Of a stretch of DNA of 46,846 bases, positions 1 through 8,020 are shown piece by piece. Origin of the DNA: Actinomadura latina NBRC 106108 (lineage in GTDB: Bacteria > Actinomycetota > Actinomycetes > Streptosporangiales > Streptosporangiaceae). The position numbers were made by a program, and so were the translations under genes. How positions within the stretch are numbered: position 1 is the stretch's first letter; every line of letters begins with the position of its first letter. The stretch lies in assembly GCF_001552195.1 (NCBI RefSeq), contig NZ_BCQS01000048.1:1-46846 (forward strand). The letters run 5' to 3'. The notes beneath the pieces are model-generated. The model did not search any database, was not told the origin of the DNA, and saw only the letters and a list, made by a program, of their open reading frames with translations.

Positions 1-638
1 CCGGCCCGGCGGGGGCTCGCCCCGCCGGCGAGCCGCAGCGCGTGCTCGACCAGCGACACGAGGACCTCCTTCGCCGACACCGTCCGCCGCGCGTCGCACA
101 GCAGGACGGGGACGTGCGGGTCGATGTCGAGGGCCGTCCGGATCTCCGGCGGCTCGTAGCGGTCGGCGTCGTCGAAGCAGTTGACCGCGACGACGAACGG
201 CGTGCCCTTGCGCTCGAAGTAGTCGATCGAGGCGAAGCTCGCCATCAGCCGCCGCGTGTCGGCCAGGACGACCGCGCCGAGCGCGCCGCGCGACAACTCG
301 TTCCACATGAACCAGAACCGCTCCTGGCCGGGCGTCCCGAACAGGTAGATGGCGACGCCGTCGCGCAGCGTGATGCGGCCGAAGTCCATCGCCACCGTCG
401 TGGTGGTCTTGGCGGCGACGCCGTCGAGGTCGTCGACGCCGACGCTCGCGTCGGTCAGCGCCTCCTCGGTGCGCAGGGGCCGGATCTCGCTGACCGCGCC
501 GACCATGGTCGTCTTCCCGACGCCGAACCCGCCGGCGACGAGGATCTTCAGAGCGACGCGGGGCCCGTCGTCCCGGTCGTCGGCGTCCTCGGCGGCAGGC
601 GGGGTCTCGGCGTCGGTTCTAGAGCGCGCGGAGTTCAT
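1..638 (-). CDS. cvnD: Conservon GTP-binding protein CvnD, 3' end cut by window edge
   Basis: Small GTPase-like protein of the actinobacterial conservon, thought to relay signals from the CvnA sensor. The start is the ATG at 638, inside the 3' end of cvnC; the frame (MNSARSRTDAE...) stays open to base 1. About 212 residues are visible, near the usual ~190-210, so only a few C-terminal residues can be missing. The P-loop GGFGVGKTT lies near residues 36-44. FGTPGQERF stands in the switch II position and VNCFD in the NKxD position, as is usual in this family. It overlaps cvnC by 20 bp, so translation is probably coupled. The family call is firm; the signalling partner is not known. Confidence 0.93.
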   Translation of the reverse strand, partial: MNSARSRTDAETPPAAEDADDRDDGPRVALKILVAGGFGVGKTTMVGAVSEIRPLRTEEALTDASVGVDDLDGVAAKTTTTVAMDFGRITLRDGVAIYLFGTPGQERFWFMWNELSRGALGAVVLADTRRLMASFASIDYFERKGTPFVVAVNCFDDADRYEPPEIRTALDIDPHVPVLLCDARRTVSAKEVLVSLVEHALRLAGGASPRRA

Positions 639-1053
639 CGAGCACCATCCTGAGCAGGTTCTGGTCGGTATGCGGCTGGATCATGGTCGGCTGCCCGGTC
701 GGCGAGGCCGGCGTGGACCACCGCTGGACGTCCACGAGGCCCGACTCGATCAGGTCGCCGGCCAGCACCCGGATCACGCCGAGCGGCAGGCTCAGGTCCG
801 AGGCGAGGTCGGCGAGGGCGTGCGGGCGGCGGCACAGTGCGAGCAGCCGCCGCTGGTGGCGCGACAGCCGGCCCGGCTCGGCCGGCGGCCGCCCGGTCGC
901 GACGAGGATCGCCACGATGTCGAGCGGCTTGCCGGCCGGCCGGGTCCGGCCGCGCGTCACCGCGTAGGGACGGACGATCGGCCCGGCGGCGGCGTCGAGC
1001 CAGCGTTCCCTGCCCGGACCCCGGGGAGCACCGGGCACGTCACTGGGGTCCAT
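619..1053 (-). CDS. cvnC: DUF742 protein CvnC
   Basis: 144-aa DUF742 protein, the third conservon component, with a winged-helix-like fold expected for the family. The C-terminal two thirds (LSRHQRRLLALCRRPHALADL onward, to VDVQRW) is the conserved core with the helix-turn-helix-like stretch. The N-terminal ~45 residues are Arg/Pro-rich and less conserved. It starts at ATG 1053, 6 bp after cvnB ends, and overlaps cvnD at its 3' end. In characterised conservons CvnC associates with CvnB and CvnD at the membrane-bound CvnA; that role is transferred here by family and gene order only. Confidence 0.93.
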   Translation of the reverse strand: MDPSDVPGAPRGPGRERWLDAAAGPIVRPYAVTRGRTRPAGKPLDIVAILVATGRPPAEPGRLSRHQRRLLALCRRPHALADLASDLSLPLGVIRVLAGDLIESGLVDVQRWSTPASPTGQPTMIQPHTDQNLLRMVLDELRAL

Positions 1054-1059
1054 GGCGGG

Positions 1060-1479
1060 TCACCTGGGTCCGGGTCCGGCGGCGCTCTGCCTGACTCCGG
1101 TGGACAGCTGCCTTCCGACGCGCTTGACCAGCATCGTCATCTCGTAGGCGACGAGGCCCGCGTTGGCGCCGACCTCGCTGAGCAGCGCGAGGCAGCTGTT
1201 CGCCCCGGCCGGCACGACGAAGAACAGGCCCTTGTCCATCTCGATGAGCGTCTGCCGGATCTCGCCGGACTCCAGCTGCGGCTTCGCGCCGATCGCCAGG
1301 CTGTGGAACCCGGCGGCGAGGGCCGCGAGGTACTCGCCGTCCTCGCGGCCGACGCCGCGCGACTTGCCCATCACGAGCCCGTCCCGGGACAGCACGACCA
1401 CCTTGCGGATCTGCGGAACCCGGTCGACGAGATCGTCGAGGAGAAAGTTCAGCTCGGCCGCGACTCCCTGCTGGATCAT
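1060..1479 (-). CDS. cvnB: Roadblock/LC7-domain protein CvnB
   Basis: 139-aa single-domain Roadblock/LC7 protein. Visible family features are the N-terminal helix (AAELNFLLDDLVDRVP), the strand VVVLSRDGLVMG, the helix YLAALAAGFHSLA and the C-terminal QTLIEMDKGLFFVVPAG region. Roadblock proteins act as regulators of small GTPases, which fits the CvnD GTPase two genes downstream. The ATG overlaps the cvnA stop as ATGA (1476-1479), implying coupled translation. The last ~20 residues are a Gln/Pro/Arg-rich tail. Confidence 0.95.
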   Translation of the reverse strand: MIQQGVAAELNFLLDDLVDRVPQIRKVVVLSRDGLVMGKSRGVGREDGEYLAALAAGFHSLAIGAKPQLESGEIRQTLIEMDKGLFFVVPAGANSCLALLSEVGANAGLVAYEMTMLVKRVGRQLSTGVRQSAAGPGPR

Positions 1480-4259
1480 GATCTTCCCTCCATGCCGTCG
1501 GCCGGTCCTTCGTCCTCGTCCCTGCCCCGCAGCCAGCCGGCCTGCAGGGAGGCGAACAGGTCACGGGACGCCTCCGCCGAGCGCTCCTCCCAGGCCGCGA
1601 CCGCGTCCTCGGGCGGCGTCGCCGGCGGTTCGCCGAAACCGTCCGAGTCGCGCAGCTGGGGCGCCAGGTTGCCGCCGCGCACCCGGCGCGGCAGCGGGGC
1701 GCGGCCGCCGTTGCCCGCACGGGTCTGCGTCTCCCCGAACGAGGCGGGCGCCTCGTAGCGGCCCGTCTCGGCGTAGGAATCGTGGCCGTAGGCGGGGATG
1801 CGCGGGCCCGCGGCCTGGAACGGCCGCGTCGCGTCGAACGCGGGCGGCGGTCCGGGCCGGCCCTCGTACGACGGTGGAGCCTCGTACGGCGGCGGGGCTT
1901 CGTACGACGGCGGGGCTTCGTACGGCGGCGGGGCCCCGTACGACGGTGGGGTGCCGTACGACGTCGGGGTCTCTGTTCCGTCGTACGCGTTGAACCCCAC
2001 CGTCGCGTCGAACTCCGGCCGATCCACCAGGGCGGCCGGCGTGTCGGGCGCCGCGGCCTCGAAAGAGGGCGCGGTGTCGTAGGTCGGCGCGGGGTCGTAG
2101 GCGGTGTCGAACGGCGTTTCCGGGGCGGGCGCCCCGTCGTGAGCGGGTGCGTCCTGGACGGTGTCGTACACCGGCGCGTTCAGCATCGCGGTCGACGACG
2201 GCGCCGACGGCGAGGGCCACTGCCGCGCCGAGCCGTTCGCCGGGGCGTGCCCGTTCTGCTCGTTCTGCCGGACAGGCCCCGCGACGGGCACGTCGCCGTC
2301 GGGCGACGCCTCGTCCTCGGGCTGCTCGACGTCCACGATCAGCTCGCGCGGGATCAGCACGACGGCGCTGACGCCCCCGTACAGCGACGGCTGCAGGGCG
2401 ACCCGGATGCCGTGCCGCCCGGCGAGCCGGGCGACGACGAACAGGCCGAGCCGGTCGGTGACGGCCAGGTCGAACTCCGGTGGCCGCGACAGCCGCAGGT
2501 TCAGGGCGTCCAGCTCGGACTGGTCGAGCCCGATGCCGCGGTCGATGACGTCGACGGCGAACCCGTTGGCGCCCATCTCGCCGCGGACCAGCACCTCGGT
2601 CGGCGCGGGCGAGAACACGGTGGCGTTCTCGATCAGCTCGGCGAGCAGGTGGATGATGTCGGCGACGGCCTCGCCGATCAGCGCGGCCTGCCCGGTCACG
2701 ACGACGACCTCGACGCGCGTGTAGTCCTCGACCTCGGCGACGGCGGCGCGCAGCACGTCCTCGACGTGCACCGGCCGGCTCCAGCCCCGGCCCGGCGACG
2801 TCCCGGACAGGATGACCAGGCCCTCGGCGTGCCGGCGCATGCGGGTGGTGAGGTGGTCGAGCCGGAACAGGTCCTCCAGGGCCTTCGGGTCGGACGCGCC
2901 GCGCTCCATCTCGTCCAGCATGCGGAGCTGGCGGTGCAGCAGCGACTGGCTGCGCCAGGCCACGTTGAGGAACACGCGGCTGATGCCCTGCCGCAGGTAC
3001 GACTCGCGGACGGCGGTCTCGATCGCGGTGTGCTGCACCTTCGTGAAGGCGTCGCCGACCCGCGCCACCTCCCTGCTCTTGCCGATGACGAGCGGCGGCG
3101 CCTCGGCGTCCACGTCGACCTCCTCGCCGCGCCGGAGCCGGGCGACGACACCGGGCAGCCGGTCCTCGGCGAGGTTCAGCGCGGCGCGCTGCAACCCGCG
3201 CAGCTCGCGGGACAGGCTGCGGGCCGCGAGCAGCGACAGCACGATCGACGCGATGACCGCGAGCAGCCCGAACCCGCCGGCGAGGACGAGCCGCAGGACG
3301 ATCCGCTCGCCGATCGGCTTGGCCATCTCGTTGAGCGCGAGGCTCGCCTGCTGGACCTTCTGCCCCCACGCCTGCGACAGCAGCTGGGTGGTGGCCTGCC
3401 AGTCGGCGGCCTCGGGCGGCAGCCGGTCGCCGCGCGCGTTCACGATCGCGGTCTCGGCGGCGCGGTACCGCTGGAACTGCTCGGACCCGGCGAGCTGCCG
3501 CAGCGGCCCGCGGATCTGGTCGTTGAGGTCGGCGAGCCCGGCCTCGAACTCCTGCCGGCCCTCCGCCGCCCACTGGACGAACGCGGTGTGCTCGGCCGGG
3601 GTGAGCCGCCCGTTGCGCGCCATCGCGGCGGTGACGAGGGAGTCCTCCCGCAGCATGTAGGCGCGGGCGTTGCCGATGCCGATCAGCGCGCGGCCCTGGG
3701 TGAGGATCGCGACGTCGTTGACCGACACGAGGCCGTCGAACACCTTGATGACCTGGTCGAGCATCGTGCTGTAGGAGTTGATGACGTCCAGCGGCGCCGG
3801 CTGGCCGGAGTCGACCCTGCCGCGCAGCTGCGGCAGCCGGTCGAGGGCCTTGACCGCCTCGGCGAGGCGCTTCTTCGTCTCCGGCTGCGCCGCGTCCTGC
3901 GCCTCGGGCGACAGCGCGGTGGCGCGGAACGACTTCTCGACGGCGCTGACGCGGGCGCGCTGCACGCCGAGCTTCTTCGCGGCCTCGGCGTCCCGCGTGG
4001 CCAGCGCCACGACGCTGAGGGAACGTTCCGCCTGGAGCTGGTTCACCAGGTAGATGCCGGGCAGGCCCACCTTCTCGTACGTCGTCGAGAAGTCGTACTT
4101 GTCGAACGCGTCGCCGAGCGTGATGTTCGCGGCGAACGCCCACAGGGTGATGAGGGACACCAGCGGCACCAGCAGCAGCGCGGTGATCCGCAGGCGGATG
4201 GGACGTCTCCGCCGGGCCTTGCCGCCGGGGACGTCGTCGCGGGGTGTCTTCGAGGCCAT
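1476..4259 (-). CDS. cvnA: Conservon sensor histidine-kinase-like protein CvnA (NIT domain)
   Basis: 927-aa membrane sensor heading the conservon. After a basic N-terminus comes a transmembrane helix (~22-48), an extracellular nitrate/nitrite-sensing (NIT)-like helical domain (~60-300), a second helix (~318-348), a HAMP-like region, a dimerisation-type helical pair (~440-490) and a HATPase_c domain with N-box ELIENATVF (~540) and G1 box DRGIGL. There is no classical phospho-acceptor H-box, which is normal for CvnA. Residues ~640-927 are a low-complexity Pro/Ala/Tyr tail carrying a hexapeptide repeat. It is the first gene of cvnABCD; the preceding 124-aa gene ends 80 bp upstream. Confidence 0.93.
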   Translation of the reverse strand: MASKTPRDDVPGGKARRRRPIRLRITALLLVPLVSLITLWAFAANITLGDAFDKYDFSTTYEKVGLPGIYLVNQLQAERSLSVVALATRDAEAAKKLGVQRARVSAVEKSFRATALSPEAQDAAQPETKKRLAEAVKALDRLPQLRGRVDSGQPAPLDVINSYSTMLDQVIKVFDGLVSVNDVAILTQGRALIGIGNARAYMLREDSLVTAAMARNGRLTPAEHTAFVQWAAEGRQEFEAGLADLNDQIRGPLRQLAGSEQFQRYRAAETAIVNARGDRLPPEAADWQATTQLLSQAWGQKVQQASLALNEMAKPIGERIVLRLVLAGGFGLLAVIASIVLSLLAARSLSRELRGLQRAALNLAEDRLPGVVARLRRGEEVDVDAEAPPLVIGKSREVARVGDAFTKVQHTAIETAVRESYLRQGISRVFLNVAWRSQSLLHRQLRMLDEMERGASDPKALEDLFRLDHLTTRMRRHAEGLVILSGTSPGRGWSRPVHVEDVLRAAVAEVEDYTRVEVVVVTGQAALIGEAVADIIHLLAELIENATVFSPAPTEVLVRGEMGANGFAVDVIDRGIGLDQSELDALNLRLSRPPEFDLAVTDRLGLFVVARLAGRHGIRVALQPSLYGGVSAVVLIPRELIVDVEQPEDEASPDGDVPVAGPVRQNEQNGHAPANGSARQWPSPSAPSSTAMLNAPVYDTVQDAPAHDGAPAPETPFDTAYDPAPTYDTAPSFEAAAPDTPAALVDRPEFDATVGFNAYDGTETPTSYGTPPSYGAPPPYEAPPSYEAPPPYEAPPSYEGRPGPPPAFDATRPFQAAGPRIPAYGHDSYAETGRYEAPASFGETQTRAGNGGRAPLPRRVRGGNLAPQLRDSDGFGEPPATPPEDAVAAWEERSAEASRDLFASLQAGWLRGRDEDEGPADGMEGRS
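1864..1971 (-). repeat. Six 18-bp tandem repeats in the CvnA tail
   Basis: Six consecutive 18-bp units, each with a core like TCGTACGACGGCGG on the plus strand, lie in frame within cvnA. They encode a hexapeptide series of the type (G/E)APP(S/P)Y at residues ~763-798. Units differ by a few bases, so the array is old enough to have diverged. Copy number of such arrays commonly varies between strains. Confidence 0.9.
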
Positions 4260-4339
4260 CAGATCACAACCTCATGCCGAGGGCGGGCCGGGATCGCGGC
4301 CCGTGTCGTGGGGGGATGCGGGGGTGTGGTTCTCGTGTT

Positions 4340-4714
4340 CTAGGGGCGCACCTCGTCCAGCGCGGCGCGGGCGACCAGGCCGCGCAGCCTGCCGGAGATC
4401 ATGGCGACGGCCTGCGCGTGGCCGCGCGCGGCCTTCTCCCGCGAGGTGTACTGGCCGATGTCGGCGTGCATCGCGTGGTCGGACACGATGGTCTGCCACA
4501 GCAGCGGACGTCCGTTCGCCGCGATGCCGAGGTCGACCACGGTGAACCAGGTCGAGACGACCACGACGACGGCGCCGACGCGGATGACGTCCTGCGCGAG
4601 CAGGCGTCCACGCACGTCCAGCAGCAGCCGCTGGGCCTCCTCGGCCGTGGCGGGTCTGCCGTCCGCCCGGTAGTAGCCGGCGGACGGGTGGTCAGCGGGC
4701 GCGTATTCGGGCAT
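4340..4714 (-). CDS. Conserved-looking protein of unknown function upstream of cvnA
   Basis: 124 aa; I do not recognise a family. It has a Pro/Tyr-rich N-terminus (~1-25), a charged helix (EEAQRLLLDVRGRLLAQDV), a hydrophobic Val-rich stretch at ~43-58 that could be a buried strand or a weak membrane segment, and a helical C-terminus (SREKAARGHAQAVAMISGRL). Codon use matches its neighbours and it is co-directional with the conservon, 80 bp before cvnA and 42 bp after the ATP-binding protein gene. It is therefore probably part of the same transcript. Confidence 0.7.
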   Translation of the reverse strand: MPEYAPADHPSAGYYRADGRPATAEEAQRLLLDVRGRLLAQDVIRVGAVVVVVSTWFTVVDLGIAANGRPLLWQTIVSDHAMHADIGQYTSREKAARGHAQAVAMISGRLRGLVARAALDEVRP

Positions 4715-4756
4715 GGCACTTCCATTCGCCGAACCGGGGGTCTGCGAACGGGGTGC

Positions 4757-5308
4757 TCAGTGACCGGGATGCTCGTCCCGCGGCCAGGCGCGCACTTCGC
4801 ACCAGACCGACTTGCCGGCCGGGGTGTGGTCGGTGCCGTGCCGGTCCGCCATGACCGCGACGAGGAACCAGCCCCGTCCCGTCTCCTCCATGAGGTCGAC
4901 CTGGCGCGGCCGGGGGATGCCGGCGCCCTGGTCGTGGACCTCGATGCGGAGCCGGGTGCCGGCGCGCAGCAGCCGCAGGCACAGCGCGGCGCCGGGCGCC
5001 GTCGCGTGCCGGACGGCGTTGGTCACCAGCTCGGAGACCAGGACCTCGGCGTCGTCGCGGACGTGCGCGGCGCCGGAGGCGACGGTGACGGACCGGCTGA
5101 ACCCCCGCGCCCGGGGCACCGAGGCCCGTTCGGCGGGCAGTGTCAGCTCGCCCAGCAGCAGCGGTGGCGGCTCGTCGATCGTCGGCAGTCCGTGCGGCGC
5201 GGCGGCCCTCCCGTTGGGAAGTCCGTCGGCGGGCAGTGCGTCGGTGGGCAGTGCGGCGTTGGGGAGTGGGCTGCTAGGGAGTTCGATGGTGTGGTGTTCG
5301 CCCGACAT
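4757..5308 (-). CDS. RsbW-type ATP-binding protein (HATPase_c_2)
   Basis: 183-aa GHKL ATPase domain protein of the anti-sigma-factor kinase type abundant in actinobacteria. The N-box is VLVSELVTNAVRHA (~90-103), the G1 box VHDQGAGIP (~128-136) and the G2 box EETGRGWFLV (~147-156). The first ~65 residues are a low-complexity Leu/Pro/Ala region (ALPTDALPADGLP) without fold signal. Such proteins phosphorylate anti-anti-sigma partners or act with conservons. No STAS or sigma-factor gene is adjacent, so the partner is unknown. It is the first gene of the leftward conservon run. Confidence 0.9.
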   Translation of the reverse strand: MSGEHHTIELPSSPLPNAALPTDALPADGLPNGRAAAPHGLPTIDEPPPLLLGELTLPAERASVPRARGFSRSVTVASGAAHVRDDAEVLVSELVTNAVRHATAPGAALCLRLLRAGTRLRIEVHDQGAGIPRPRQVDLMEETGRGWFLVAVMADRHGTDHTPAGKSVWCEVRAWPRDEHPGH

Positions 5309-5437
5309 AGTGAACGCCTCCTTGACTAAGGCGTGTCGCCCGGGTCCGGCCCGGCCGGGGTGCGAGGCTCGGGTGGGCGTGGGGGGTCGGCGCGGATGGC
5401 GCCGTGTTCGAGGGGGGCGCGGGCCGCATGATGGCCG

Positions 5438-6019
5438 TCATGACGCCTCGCCCTCCTCGGCCTGGGTGCCCGTCCGGCTGCGCAGCAGCCGGGCGGTGCT
5501 GGTGAACCACTCGTAGTTCTCCTGCTCGAAGCGGCGGCCCCGCAGGCAGGTGAGGTACGGGCCGAGCGGGGACCCGGTCCGCAGGAACGTCTCCTCGTCC
5601 AGGTCGCCGCGCAGGTGCTTCAGGGTGTGCTCGAAGACCTCGACCTTGGCGGCGGCCGCGACCGCCCGGTCCTCGAGCTGGGCGATGACGGAGTCGGCGG
5701 AGATGTGGTCCACGGCCTGGACCATCACGAGCAGGTTCTCCCGGATGATCCCGGGTTTGGCGGGGGTGACGGCGAACCGCTCCAGCGCCTCGACGCCGGC
5801 CGGGGTGACCGTGTACACCCGCTTGTTGGGACGATCGTGCTGGATGATCTGCCGTCCGCGGATCAGGCCCTCCGTCTCCAACCTCGACAGCTCCGAGTAG
5901 AGCTGCTGCGGTACGGCATGCCAGAAGTTGGAGACCGACAAATCGAAGATCTTGGCCAGCTGGTAGCCGCTGTACTCGCCATCGAGCAGCGCCGCCAGCA
6001 CCGCGTGACGTAGCGCCAT
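5438..6019 (-). CDS. PadR family transcriptional regulator
   Basis: 193 aa. It has a PadR N-terminal winged helix (MALRHAVLAALLDGEYSGYQLAKIF, with recognition region FWHAVPQQLYSELSRLETEGLI and wing RVYTVTPAGVEAL) and a C-terminal dimerisation helix region of Vir_act_alpha_C type (~95-175). PadR proteins usually repress a neighbouring gene and themselves. The palindrome at 6075-6088, 56 bp upstream of the start, is the obvious operator candidate. It follows the FAAL gene on the same strand after 144 bp and could be its regulator; this is inferred from position only. Confidence 0.92.
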   Translation of the reverse strand: MALRHAVLAALLDGEYSGYQLAKIFDLSVSNFWHAVPQQLYSELSRLETEGLIRGRQIIQHDRPNKRVYTVTPAGVEALERFAVTPAKPGIIRENLLVMVQAVDHISADSVIAQLEDRAVAAAAKVEVFEHTLKHLRGDLDEETFLRTGSPLGPYLTCLRGRRFEQENYEWFTSTARLLRSRTGTQAEEGEAS

Positions 6020-6074
6020 CGGCCTTCTCTCCCCGCCTTGACTCAGGGTTGCGACCGACGTTAGCAGACAAAGA

Positions 6075-6088
6075 CATGATTAGTCATG
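6075..6088. promoter_or_regulatory. Palindrome CATGA-TTAG-TCATG upstream of padR
   Basis: A perfect 5-bp inverted repeat around a 4-bp centre in a locally AT-rich stretch (6060-6125), 56 bp before the PadR start. PadR operators often contain ATG/CAT half sites, so this is a plausible autoregulatory site. Binding is inferred. Confidence 0.5.
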
Positions 6089-6163
6089 CTTTTGACTAGG
6101 ATTGGTAAGCGCGAATTTTTCGATCTTCGAAATTGCAGGTCGCGAGGGTCATGGGCGCGCCGT

Positions 6164-8014
6164 TCACGCGATCACCCGCCGGAGGCCGGAGACGCCCGGT
6201 TCGAGATCATCGGCGAGTGCGGTGATCTCTCCGGAGAGGAACGCCGCGCGGGTCAGCCGGCGCTGCATCTTCCCGCTCGTCGTGCGCCGCACGGTGCCGC
6301 GCGCGGCGAGCACGACGCTCACCGCGGGCAGCTCGAACGCCCGTGCCACCCGGGCCTTGATGAGGGACGCCAGGTCGTCCAGAGGCGTCCCCGCGGCCGC
6401 CCGGGTGCTGATCTCCTGGACGATGACGACGTGTTCCCGGCCGCCGTCCAGGCCCCGGCCGGCGTCATCGCCGACATCGGCGTCGATGGCTCCGTCGATG
6501 GCGAACGCGGCGCCGATCAGCGCCGCCGGATGGGCCGCCCGCGCCGCCTCCTCTATGTCGTGGGCGTGGATATTGCGGCCGTTGACGATGATCAGGTCCT
6601 TGATCCTTCCGGTGACGAACAGTTCGCCTTCGGCGATGAATCCAAGATCACCGGTACGCAGATATGGGCCCTCATCCGCGGCGGTGCGGGCGGAAAAAGT
6701 CGAGCGGCTTTCCTCGGGGCTGCCCCAATAGCCTCTGGCGACGCTTCCGCCCCGGACCCATATCTCGCCGACGCGGCCCTGCGGGCGTTCGGCGCGCGTC
6801 TCCGGGTCGACGATCCGCACGTCCAGCGAGACGGGCCGCCCGCTGCTCACGAGCCGCCGCGTGGCGCCGGGGCCCCTGCCGTTCGGGCCGGTGCCGTTCG
6901 GGCCGGTGCCGTTCGGGCCGGTGCCGTTCGGGCCGGTGCGCGGCACGGCCGTGTCCCTGGTGAGTGCGTCGGCGTCGAAGTCGCGGACCACCGGCCCGCC
7001 GCCCATGGGCGCGCCCGTGATGAGCAGCGTCGTCTCCGCCATCCCGTAGCAGGGCATCCACATCTCGGGCCGGAACCCGACCGGGCGGAACCGCTCGGCC
7101 AAGGCCTCCAGCGTCGCCGCCCGGACGGGTTCGGCGCCGTTCTTGGCGACCGTCAGCGACGACAGGTCCAAGCCGTCCAGCTGACTGTCGGTGACGCGGC
7201 GCAGGGCCAGCTCGTACCCGAAGTTCGGCGCGACGGTGATCGTACCCCGGTACCGGGTGATCAGCTCCAGCCACAGCGCGGGACGCTTGATGAACGTGAT
7301 CGGCGAGGTGAACACGTACCGGCAGCCCAGGTAGAGCGGCTGGAGGAACTGGCCGACCAGGCCCATGTCGTGGTAGTGCGGCACCCAGCCGACGCCGACG
7401 GTGTCCGGCGATCCCTCGATGCGGCGCTTGATCTCCTCGCCGTTGCAGAGCAGGTTGCCGTGGCAGACCATCACGCCCTTCGGGTCGCTGGTCGAGCCCG
7501 ACGTGTACTGCAGGAAGGCGAGCGTGTCGGGGCCGAACTCCGGTGGCGTCCAGTCGCCGGGGTCGGCGTCCTTGGTCGCCTGGGTGTCCAGGCAGTGGAC
7601 GCGGTTCCGCAGACCGGCCGCCCGCAGCCACGCGTCGAGCGTGGCCCGGTGGGCGGTGTCGGTGAGGATCAGCGCGATGTCCGCGTCCTCGATGATGCGG
7701 CGGGTGCGGCCGAACCGCCCCGCGTCCAGGTCGGGCAGCGGCGCGGGAACGGCGATGACCCGCGCGTACAGGCACGCCACGAACGCCGTGATGAACTCCA
7801 GGCCCTCCGGATACAGCAGGAGGACGGCCCTGTCGCGGAGCCCGCGCGCCTCCAGGCGGCAGGCCAGCGCGCGGGCCTTGCGGTCGAGTTCGGCGAACCC
7901 GAGCACGTTCTCCTTGTACTTGCGTCCCGGCTCTTCACTGATGAACGTGAACGAGCGGTCGTCACCGTACGTCTGGACGTTGTCCCGGACGAGCGACACG
8001 AAATCCGTGTACAC
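6164..8014 (-). CDS. Fatty acyl-AMP ligase (FAAL)
   Basis: 616-aa ANL-superfamily adenylating enzyme of the FadD32/FAAL branch, which activates a fatty acid as acyl-AMP and passes it to an acyl carrier protein. Motifs: A3 loop YTSGSTSDPKGVMV (~170), the FAAL-typical GWVPHYHDMGLVGQ (~208), NGAEPV (~290), YGMAE (~322) and the C-terminal YLRTGDLGFI / GRIKDLIIVNGRN hinge. The PHYHDMGL form and overall length favour FAAL over a CoA ligase. The start is GTG 8014, 6 bp after the upstream dehydrogenase stop, with a weak ribosome site, so coupling is likely. A four-copy TGPNG repeat interrupts the region after the core N-domain. The ACP encoded at the head of the same operon is the natural acceptor. 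Confidence 0.93.
   Translation of the reverse strand: MYTDFVSLVRDNVQTYGDDRSFTFISEEPGRKYKENVLGFAELDRKARALACRLEARGLRDRAVLLLYPEGLEFITAFVACLYARVIAVPAPLPDLDAGRFGRTRRIIEDADIALILTDTAHRATLDAWLRAAGLRNRVHCLDTQATKDADPGDWTPPEFGPDTLAFLQYTSGSTSDPKGVMVCHGNLLCNGEEIKRRIEGSPDTVGVGWVPHYHDMGLVGQFLQPLYLGCRYVFTSPITFIKRPALWLELITRYRGTITVAPNFGYELALRRVTDSQLDGLDLSSLTVAKNGAEPVRAATLEALAERFRPVGFRPEMWMPCYGMAETTLLITGAPMGGGPVVRDFDADALTRDTAVPRTGPNGTGPNGTGPNGTGPNGRGPGATRRLVSSGRPVSLDVRIVDPETRAERPQGRVGEIWVRGGSVARGYWGSPEESRSTFSARTAADEGPYLRTGDLGFIAEGELFVTGRIKDLIIVNGRNIHAHDIEEAARAAHPAALIGAAFAIDGAIDADVGDDAGRGLDGGREHVVIVQEISTRAAAGTPLDDLASLIKARVARAFELPAVSVVLAARGTVRRTTSGKMQRRLTRAAFLSGEITALADDLEPGVSGLRRVIA
6878..6937 (-). repeat. Four perfect 15-bp tandem repeats inside the FAAL gene
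   Basis: The unit gccgttcgggccggt (plus strand) occurs four times with no mismatch and encodes four TGPNG pentapeptides in a surface-loop position between the N-terminal domain and the A8/hinge region. Exact identity implies recent expansion. Fifteen base pairs keeps the frame. Confidence 0.95.
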
Positions 8015-8020
8015 GGGGTA

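Noticed and set aside
1782..4343. Long plus-strand frame (853 codons) opposite cvnA
   Set aside because: Antisense shadow of a GC-rich gene; Arg/Gly/Asp-rich nonsense composition. Similar long antisense frames opposite FAAL, dehydrogenase, flotillin, ATPase and hyuA were rejected for the same reason.
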